From the NCBI RefSeq assembly GCF_030463535.1, contig NC_132900.1:30855221-30919220 (forward strand): DNA of 64,000 nt, given 5' to 3'. The notes under the pieces are model-generated. The model saw only the letters and a list, made by a program, of their open reading frames with translations. It did no database searches and was not told the DNA's origin. Below, one piece after another: positions 56,560 to 64,000 of the stretch (the first letter of the stretch is position 1; every line of letters begins with the position of its first letter). The position numbers and the translations under genes are program-made. The stretch comes from Salminus brasiliensis. Taxonomy: Eukaryota > Chordata > Actinopteri > Characiformes > Bryconidae.

Positions 56560-58370
56560 TCTCGTTTCTGACGGCCCCACACTGTTCTGCAGTGTCCTGG
56601 AGTCTGAGTTGGACTGTATTGATTGTTGGGCCTTGTTGTGTATTGATTACTTTGGAGTTGGTATCATATCACAGTGTCTCATCTAATTACACTATATGCA
56701 ATCTGTCTTTCTGACTTTCCTGTAAACACGGGTCATGTGTACGTAGCACCACGGCCCCGGAGGAACCGGTTTGGTACCACTGTACTCTTGTGTATAGTTG
56801 TGATAACAAGGTTCTTCTTGATCTTGATCTCATGTTGCGTAACAGCTCAGTCTCTGTGTTCAGGGTGTGTTCTCAAATGTCCCTCATGAAAAATATCTAT
56901 GGAAGAACTACAGGAATCTTCATATATGAGTCTTATTGTAAATCCAGATCACTATAGTGTATAAGAAAGTCCTATAAGTGGAAATATTACAGCTAATTAA
57001 TATATATTTTTTATTGTATGAATGTTATTTGTGTTTGTGTCTGAGCAAATAAAAAACTTTTATAAGCACCCAATTAAAGATATACTTATTTTGAATATCA
57101 TTTTCTTTAGGTGCCTAAAGCAGTACTGGATCCCATATGTTGTACATACGAGCATCATACATTACAACACTCACTTACATGACCATGCTATAATCATTTA
57201 CAATACACATAAAGGTAAATACTGCCATGTCACTGCTGAAATAGATGTCCTAACTGTATTTTAGGCTTATTTAGTAATTTAAATATCATATTACTGTAAA
57301 AATATATATATATATATATATTGACTGTACTGATTATAATCAGTATACTAATTAAATGACAATATATTGATTATATTTCAAACATATTGGGCACTCCTAA
57401 AAAGAGATGCTTATATGCTTGTATATTCAGGTGGTATATGTTATGATATTAAGTCTTTCCTGTTTTTGATGTTTGGGTCATTCTCGTGAAACAGCCTCAA
57501 AATCATCCATAAATATTTCAGTATTTGTGTAACCGTCATCAATAATCCTGTAATTTAGTAGATCAATAGAAGCTCTATGAGACAACGGGACGTTAAATTA
57601 TTCATCATTTCAGGGTTTTTTTGTTACCCTAATTATTACCACAGCGTCCACTTATTAGTTTCCCATTACAAAAATAAATAAATAAATAAATAATATATAT
57701 ATATATATATATATGTTGAAACTTATACTCATAATTTCTAATGAAGGGCCCAAAACAACAAAATGTTCTGTACATTTTGTAAAATATATACATTTATTTA
57801 TATATTATATATGTATATTATGACATCAGTATACAGATCATAACATGGACACCTGGGAAAGAAAATCTATATATGTATGGCAATATTTCCATGCGCCAAA
57901 ATCTTATTTGCGAATGCATTATTGTTTGTAATTCCAAAAACAAGAGATTACATTTTAGTCATAGGAATTTGGTAATAGGAATTTAAGTATTTATTATAAT
58001 TCTGAAGAATAAGCCGCTGTCTGGAAACTGTTATGAATGAAGAGGCTTTTTGCTGGATCTTACAGCTTGTAGTGTAGCGACCCCTAGTGTTAAAAGCAGG
58101 GCACTACCTCAGCAGCTCAAACCTGACCACAGGACTTTCTCCCCAGCTGAAATGCTATAAACCAGAGCCATGGCCTTCCAGACCTCCAGAACCATAGCTG
58201 ATGATCTCTAACCTTAGTAGATGTGGGGCTGGGCGGTGAGGAGAATGATGAACAGGGATGTAATAGGCTACAGAGTGGTTGAGAGGATCGGCCATCTTCT
58301 TCACTTTTTACTGAGCCTTAACTGAGAAGAGGAAACTGAGACTGAGACTCAGTCAGTCCGAGTAGCTCGG
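56560..58370. other. AT-rich intergenic space, no gene
   Basis: Includes (AT)n at 57303-57322, an (AAAT)n/(TA)n run at 57672-57717 and a TATATA-rich stretch near 57780-57830. No exon recognised. Confidence 0.55.
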
Positions 58371-58379
58371 CCTAAAATC

Positions 58380-58660
58380 TTGTGGGGCTCACATGGTGGG
58401 TAGGTTTGAGGTGGGCATGGGCTGTGAGTGGGTATGTACATGTGTTGTTACTGGGACCCATTCTTACAGCCCACATGCGTCCCATCTAGGCCCCGTATGC
58501 AGTGTCCAACCCAGATGGGACCCATGTTTGACCCCTTCTGGTCCCATCACTGACCCTGGTGGGCAACCATAAGTGGGGCCAGCGTGGAACCTGAGGAAAA
58601 AACATTCTGGTGCCCAGTTGGGTTACCAATACAGGCTACCCACATCGTGAGTATGGCATG
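58380..58660. repeat. Dispersed repeat with GGGACCCAT phrases
   Basis: Imperfect internal repeats of TGGGACCCATT, CCCAACCCAGATGGGACCCA and GTGGGCAACCATAAGTGGGG-type phrases. It resembles a common fish interspersed repeat; the family is not named. Confidence 0.4.
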
Positions 58661-58929
58661 GTTATGTGGTCAGTGTTGTGTAGCACTGTTTTTATGTAAA
58701 GTGTTATCATTAAAGTAAAAACTCCAACATATAATGGCTTAGTAAAACACTAGCCTACATTTACAGCACAAACTGGGCCTTGCAAAAGTATTTACCCCCC
58801 TTAAAACCCTATTATTTTTCATTGCATACCAAAATCACTGCTAAACATTTTTAGGAACATTGAGTTTCCTCTACAATCTTTAGTGAAACAAGTAGATTTT
58901 AACAAGCTGAACACAAACATGTTTTTATG

Positions 58930-59390
58930 ATGTTCCTATGTATCACGTACCATCTTCCAGACAATTGATTCCACTTGCCCTGATGCCGTTTCTCCATCTT
59001 GGCAATGTCCTGCTGAAACCTATCACCATGCTCCTCACTCACGGCGCCGGGGTTGTCTGGGAAGAAGTCCAAGTGGGAGTAAGGAAATGTATCTTTAGTG
59101 ACATGCAGCACTTCATTGATTTGTATGTCTGAAGCAGACTCTGAACCTGTATAACACGATCAGGTGCTTTACAGTTTCCTAGAAAGCTACAATCGACATT
59201 CCTAAAGGCTGTCCCCTGCAGAACCCTGCAGAACCCCATCTAAATGGCTATCCATCAGCACATCTCTGATTGGTGGACCAATGAAAACACCTTCTTTTAC
59301 CTTGGCATCGCTTACGCGTGGAAACATCTGCCGCAAACCAGCAAAGGCCTCGCTTTGCGCGTTCACCGCCTTGACGAAGTTCTACCAGCC
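58930..59390 (-). pseudogene. Transposon-derived protein relic (HSHLDFFPDN family)
   Basis: Reading leftward from about 59388, the minus strand gives NFVKAVNAQSEAFAGLRQMF, then PRVSDAKVKEGVFIGPPIRD and VLMDSHLDGVL. After a break come FLGNCKAPDRVIQVQSLLQT and YKSMKCCMSLKIHFL. A frameshift follows, then HLDFFPDNPGAVSEEHGDRF and QQDIAKMEKRHQGKWNQ. These motifs are typical of a large family of multi-copy, transposon-like proteins in fish and invertebrates. A TAG precedes the first segment. Broken, so not a working gene. The segments are left unjoined. Confidence 0.7.
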
Positions 59391-59432
59391 GTTGTTTATG
59401 TTCGGTGTGCAAAGGTGGAAGTAACACCTACT

Positions 59433-59650
59433 GGGGCAGTGGTGGCTCAGCGGTTAGAGCACAGGGTTATTGATAACAGGGTTGTGGGTTTGATTCCCGG
59501 GCTTGGCCCTTGAGCAAGACCCTCTTTGCTCCTTGGGCGCTGGAGTTGGCTGCCCACTGCTCTGTGTGTGTGTGTGCTCACTACCACAGATGGGTCAAAT
59601 GTGGAGGACACACTTCGCTGTACAGTGTCAAATACATGCACCTTTACTTT
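59433..59650 (+). mobile_element. tRNA-derived SINE
   Basis: A box like GGTGGCTCAGCGGTTAGAGC (59441-59460), B box like GGGTTTGATTCCCGG, then GGCCCTTGAGCAAGACCCTC, a short (GT)n, CAGATGGGTCAAATG and a CACCTTTACTTT end. Same family as 15030-15226. Confidence 0.85.
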
Positions 59651-59659
59651 GTAAAGAGT

Positions 59660-60190
59660 CCATCAATGGGTCGCGTGCAACTTTCTTCACCCCTTGAATC
59701 AGTTTTTTGCATTTTTTTGACTTTTTTTTTTTTTCAATATTTTACAATGCTTGTCAAACTAAATTGTGAGGTCATTTCTGTGATCTGCATCAAAAAGTGC
59801 ATTTGGAACATCAAAAATGGTAAAACCTTGTAAAAGTCCTAATTGAATAAATAGTAGTGGTGCACTGTTTGTGTCCTGTAGAGAATTTGTTCACTTATTT
59901 TCACCTAAAAAATCAACACAAATCAAGAATTATTGAGCAGAACATTTGCATAAGGCTGTTAGCTAATTGTTTCCACAGTTTAAACTCCAAATTAAACGTA
60001 AAAGTGTTGTTAAAATAAGGCTTTCACAGCTCTGCTCCTTACATAAACAAACCTACAGCATGTTAGCATTAGCATGCTGTAGTAAGCCTGTAATAGGGCA
60101 GTGCTAACTAGTTTATAGTCTCTGTGTTATTAAAATCTTAACATATTTCTCATTCAAATGGAAGCTGTACTTCTGAAATACTAATATAAC
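59660..60190. other. Intergenic space, no gene
   Basis: AT-leaning unique sequence with poly-T near 59725. Nothing else recognised. Confidence 0.5.
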
Positions 60191-60195
60191 TATAT

Positions 60196-60196
<1 letters not shown>

Positions 60197-60231
<35 letters not shown>
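60197..60231 (+). repeat. (CA)n microsatellite
   Basis: CA tract of about 17 units. Confidence 0.95.
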
Positions 60232-60279
60232 CACAGTGTCGACACCGCTGCTGCTGGCAGAGCTGCTAGGCCTCTGTTT

Positions 60280-60480
60280 ACCCTGTTGACCGAAAAAAAG
60301 CGCGGGCTCTTATCCCCGCCCCCTTCCAAAGCTGGCAGCGTTGTTTTGATTGGACGCGGCGCCGACCGCTGATCTCTACACCATGGTGATAGGCTGCCAT
60401 CTTCAACAACAGCACCGCGAATGCCAGTCCGTGTGTTCTACAGATTGACGTGTATTCACAAAGCAGATGCAAGTTGTAAA
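60280..60480 (+). promoter_or_regulatory. Candidate TATA-less promoter
   Basis: A CpG-bearing block with a GC box (CCCCGCCCCC near 60314), an inverted CCAAT box (TGATTGGACG near 60346) and a YY1-like GCCATCTT (60397-60404), the usual set of a housekeeping promoter. It stands out from the AT-rich neighbourhood. Direction is uncertain and could be bidirectional. Confidence 0.4.
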
Positions 60481-60865
60481 CGTCGTGTGGTGGAAACGGC
60501 AGCGCTATCTGTCCTCACGCTGCTTCTCACAAAGGTTCTCACAAAGGTTCTCGATATCGTTTTATATTCGCTAGAACCAGGGAACCTCCAGCTAGGGTTA
60601 GCTAGCACCATATATAGCTAAGTTAGTTGGATGCACCGAAACGCGAAAACTAACAGAGGCTGGAGCAGAAGTGCTGGAGATACGGGCTGTTGGGAGTAGT
60701 TAGGTGGATGCTCGTGGGGAAAGCAGCTCACCTGGCAGGTAAAATATCGATCCGCCTTTGAAAGCTTGCCCTGCTTATGTCTGGCGCATTGATCTGCACT
60801 CCGAGGAAACATCTGAGCAGTGGTGCTCCTCCTAAAAGCAGCCTGGTGGTGTGGCTGGGAGGACT

Positions 60866-60915
60866 ATGGTAGCAGATATGGCCAATTTGGGGGAGACAAA
60901 AGAAGCTGAGGATGG
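60866..60915 (+). CDS. Possible first coding exon of an unidentified gene
   Basis: ATG at 60866 opens MVADMANLGETKEAED and the frame meets a strong donor, ATGG|GTAAGT, at about 60915. It lies 0.4-0.6 kb past the promoter-like block. No downstream partner exon was recognised and I cannot name the protein, so this is a weak call. Confidence 0.25.
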
Positions 60916-61039
60916 GTAAGTGGATCAGCTGAGCAATGTTTAGTATTTTTTATTTTTTTTGCATTTGCATTTGCTCACAGTTTGGCCAAAAGGGCATTTC
61001 AGTGGGTTACTGGTGGATTGTAGCCTGAATTAAAGCCTA

Positions 61040-61520
61040 TAAAATTCATGTTGTTTTTTAGGTGCATGCACCCCCCATCCTCCTGTATCCTCCTGTAACG
61101 ATGCTCTGTACACGACCTTTAGTCGTTTACCCAAAGTGAAAGTACATGTGATGCGCCATGATGTCTTTGTCTGTCACCTCTGTAGTCAACGGAAAGCTGC
61201 TCCACCATCGTCCCCACCGGCTCCTGCAGCTCTGGACCTGCTCTGTGTGCATTATTAGGCCTTAATAACATGCCTAAGTAGTGCTTATTAAGGTGGAATG
61301 GCTGCCTGTTCCTCCATGCTCTTCCACATGCTCTTTTGTTTTTTTTCGTCATGTTCAGAGCAGATTCTGAGACCACCCATCTGAGACCATCCCCTCCCCA
61401 CCAGTGCCGTGGTGATGAACACTTCTCCTCACGCTCCTCTTTATTTCTGAGGCCTGGTGGTGGTGGAGATGTTGAGGCGGCAGGTGTAACTACTGTCATA
61501 CTAAAATCATCTTTAGTATG
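61040..61520. other. Unique block, no supported gene
   Basis: Balanced composition, with a minus-strand open frame that matches nothing I know. Confidence 0.25.
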
Positions 61521-61531
61521 ATTTAATACGA

Positions 61532-62010
61532 CACTATGTCCAAATATTTATGGACAGCCATTCTAATGAATGCATTCAGCTACTTTAAGTTGCACCGCTT
61601 GCTGTCACAATAGAAGAGGACTCTCTGGAGCAGATTAATACATTAATTAAATGAAGCTATTATTATAATACCATGCTGCCTAATACCAGGCCTGGGCCTA
61701 GATGTGGGCCAGACGTATTGGATGGAGCACCAGCCATCATTCCAGAGAACACGGGAGATTCTTCATCCCAGCTTTGAGCTGTGGACCACTGTGTTCTCTG
61801 GAATAATGGATGGTGCTCCGTCCAATACTTTTAGGAAGAGTTTTTTTTTTGGGTGGGCGGGTGGGGGTGAGGGATGAGGTCCTGACCTCACCAACGCTTT
61901 TGTCCCTGAATTCAATCCAAAATCTAGTAGAAAGCCTTCCCATAACAGTAGAGACAGTTACTCCAAACAGTGAATGAGCAGGTGTCCCAAAACATTTGGC
62001 CAATAAACCT
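61532..62010 (+). mobile_element. CACTATATG-family transposon, diverged
   Basis: Starts CACTATGTCCAAATATTTAT and ends GTGTCCCAAAACATTTGGCC. The middle has a duplicated CATCATTCCAGAGAACAC/TGTTCTCTGGAATAATGG pair in inverted order. Confidence 0.75.
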
Positions 62011-62019
62011 GTCTTAAAA

Positions 62020-62755
62020 CTAGGGATGTGCCGATCCAGTTTCTTTGTCCTCCCGTTCCATCCAATGAGCTTAATGCTGAGTATCGGCCAATACCGGCCC
62101 GATCTGAAGTTTGTGTTTGTACGAATCATACCGTCCCAGCCCCGGTTCTGAACGGGCTGTTCAGTGCTGGTTTAGAACCAAAGAGTGGTGCAGGGTTCTG
62201 CTGCTGGTAAATCCGAGCACAAGTGACTTTTGTTCATTGAATTAAGCGAGGAATTCCAGTCAGCACTGAAGGAACAAAAGTCTCTTGTGCTAAATCACAT
62301 CGTTTCTGTGATGCTATCATTTCTAACCAGCCGTAATTCAGGAGTAAAGACTTTGCGAGGGTGTATTTCCCACAGGGATTTGAAGGAATGTGCAAAAGCA
62401 GCAGAAAATAGATAAATATCTATGTGTTATGTAAAACGGATGCTGGGAGGTGCTCTGCTAGAACACAGTGGTAAAAACAAAGGATCAAACTGAATCAGGC
62501 TTAAAATAGCCAATACTCGGTACACTGGATCGGACGGGGCATGGCTGCTCAAAACACCGGCAGGTGCTGTAGAAACCTGTGTAGGTAATAATAGTCAAGT
62601 TCAGGTTGGTTGGACCTTGTTGGTTGCCATAAGGCTCAGATAATCACTTCACAGCAAGCTAGTGTTAATATACACTGACTAAACATACTGAAGAAATGGA
62701 AATATACTAAATAAACAGAATATTAATATATATATATATATACATGAGTGACAGG
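62020..62755. other. Intergenic space, no gene
   Basis: Unique-looking sequence ending in a short (TA)n at 62727-62742. Confidence 0.5.
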
Positions 62756-62762
62756 AAATCTA

Positions 62763-63216
62763 CACTATCTGTCCAAATATTTATGGACACCCCTTCTAAT
62801 GAATACATTTACCTACTTTAAGTTGCACCCATTGCTGACACAGATGTGCTATGGGCTCCATGCTGCCTAATTCCAGGCGTGGGCTAGTAGAGGGGTGTAA
62901 TAAAGCCCCCCAGCATTGAGCTGTGGAGCAGTGGGAGAACTGTGTTCTCTAGAATGATGGTGGTGGAGCTCCATCCAGTACTTTTGGGATGAGTTGGGGA
63001 GTTGGGGGATCCTGACCTCTAGCTCTTGTCGCTAAATGCAATCGAATCCTCACAGCAATGCTCAATCCTCCAAAATCTAGTAGAAAGCCTTGCTCTCTGG
63101 ACAGTAGAGACAGATACTCCAACAAAAGCAGGATCAACTCTTGAAATTTTTAATACCCTTGATTTCAGAAGAAACTATGAACAAGCAGGTGTCCAAATAC
63201 TTTTGTCTATATAGTT
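62763..63216 (+). mobile_element. CACTATATG-family transposon, nearly full length
   Basis: Starts CACTATCTGTCCAAATATTT after TA and ends CAAATACTTTTGTCTATATAG. Body complete except for a small deletion after ACAGATGTGCTATGG. Confidence 0.85.
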
Positions 63217-63348
63217 TAAATGGCAGCAAATAGAGAAGCGAACAACAGGACGGGCCTGCCTTATTGATTTACTGAATAATAATCCAGTCTGACTCATCCG
63301 GCTGCAGGTCGATGGAAACTTGAGACCTTGTGACAGCATTTGCATCCA

Positions 63349-63349
<1 letters not shown>

Positions 63350-63381
<32 letters not shown>

Positions 63382-63384
63382 CAC
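63350..63384 (+). repeat. (CA)n microsatellite
   Basis: CA tract with one CAAA interruption. Confidence 0.9.
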
Positions 63385-64000
63385 CGACACGCTTCTTTGC
63401 ATTGTAATTCCAGCTGACACCTGATACCTTTGTGTCCCTCCTGACTGAAGACCTTTGCATGCTGCGTTCGCCTGATGCCACCTCCAGGCCTGGCTTTGGG
63501 TGGACGTGCCCTGCCATTGTGTTCTGTTGGCTGCTGGCTGTTTACAGTATCTTCAAGCAGACTCCAACTGCTGCTTGGTTTATCTTCCTTTCACAGGCCC
63601 GAGGTGAACAGCCACACAAATACTGCGGTCAAGTGTGACTCGCTGTCCATCACGGCAAACAAACACGTTCCAGGCAGGCCGTCCTTGCCCAAATGGGCTA
63701 ACGCTACATGAGCATTGTATTCTGTAGGCGTCTGTAGGAGGCTGAAATTGTGCGTGATGATCTGATGGGCCGACACACCCTCCTCAGCAGGTTTGGGCAG
63801 CCCTGTTCAGAGTATCTGTTACTGTGGATAGATAAGTGAAGTGGAGAAGAACGCCTAAGGTTACGGGCTTCAAAATACCAAAACAGCAAAGCAAAAGTTT
63901 GGACACCCTACATGGTCTCTTGTGGTAGGATTTCCGCCCACTCTTCCTGCAGAAGGCTGCTAGTCCTGTTAGGATTGTGGGTCATCTTGCTTCAATGATT
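63385..64000. other. Right edge, no supported gene
   Basis: Unique sequence; from about 63890 AAAGTTTGGACACCC may mark the end of another DNA transposon running off the window. Confidence 0.35.

Noticed and set aside
9516..59650. tRNA genes
   Set aside because: The A- and B-box-like sequences at 9516, 11215, 15030, 44765 and 59433 belong to SINE heads with attached bodies and tails; no cloverleaf was supported.
48320..64000. il12a, the next gene in the human order
   Set aside because: Looked for cytokine exons to the right of the C3orf80-like gene; no convincing exon was recognised.
1..64000. CRISPR arrays or bacterial features
   Set aside because: The tandem arrays have no unique spacers and the window is clearly vertebrate nuclear DNA.

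Overview
This is vertebrate nuclear DNA, almost certainly from a teleost fish. Split exons with GT-AG borders, very many (CA)n/(TG)n tracts, tRNA-headed SINEs, L2-like LINE tails and fish-type DNA transposons all point that way. I lean towards an otophysan (characiform or catfish-like) genome because of the repeat style; that placement is inference. There is no operon structure, no CRISPR array and no stand-alone RNA gene that I can support.

Two genes are clear. (1) ift80 on the + strand, 16469 to 40509: twelve exons whose joined frame is 518 residues plus a stop. It runs from the end of the first WD40 propeller through the second propeller to the C-terminal helical domain, and corresponds to about residue 260 to the end of human IFT80 (777 aa). 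The first ~259 residues are not recognisable in 1-16468, so that stretch is read as an ift80 intron, with the 5' exons lying to the left of the window. (2) A single-exon gene on the - strand, 48011 to 47400: a 203-residue type I membrane protein that I identify as the homologue of human C3orf80. It sits in a GC/CpG-rich island. C3orf80 is also the neighbour of IFT80 in human, so this is conserved synteny; the two genes here converge tail to tail.

Layout: 1-16468 putative ift80 intron, repeat-rich, with a GC-rich unique block at 13680-14470. 16469-40509 ift80 exons and introns, including a TTAGGG-like minisatellite at 23106-23478. 40510-47399 convergent intergenic space with a long inverted repeat (43131-43900), a compound TG/TATG array (44983-45240) and a diverged TTTACAGTAAA-rich array (46080-47300). 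47330-48320 the C3orf80-like gene and its CpG island. 48320-64000 mostly intergenic: transposons, an AT-rich block (53800-55000), a 30-bp minisatellite with 150-bp higher-order units (55640-56555), an eroded transposon-derived pseudogene (58930-59390) and a promoter-like GC-rich block followed by a possible first coding exon (60280-60915).

The most striking non-genic signal is one non-autonomous DNA transposon family present in about 19 full or partial copies, roughly one per 3.4 kb. Copies begin near CACTATATGTCCAAATG and end near CCAATACTTTTGTCCATATAGTG, usually flanked by TA. Several carry (CA)n tracts and one is interrupted by a SINE. No whole new biological system is evident; the points most worth checking are the TG-repeat splice acceptors of ift80, the long inverted repeat, the C3orf80-like receptor-shaped protein and the possible new gene start near 60.9 kb.
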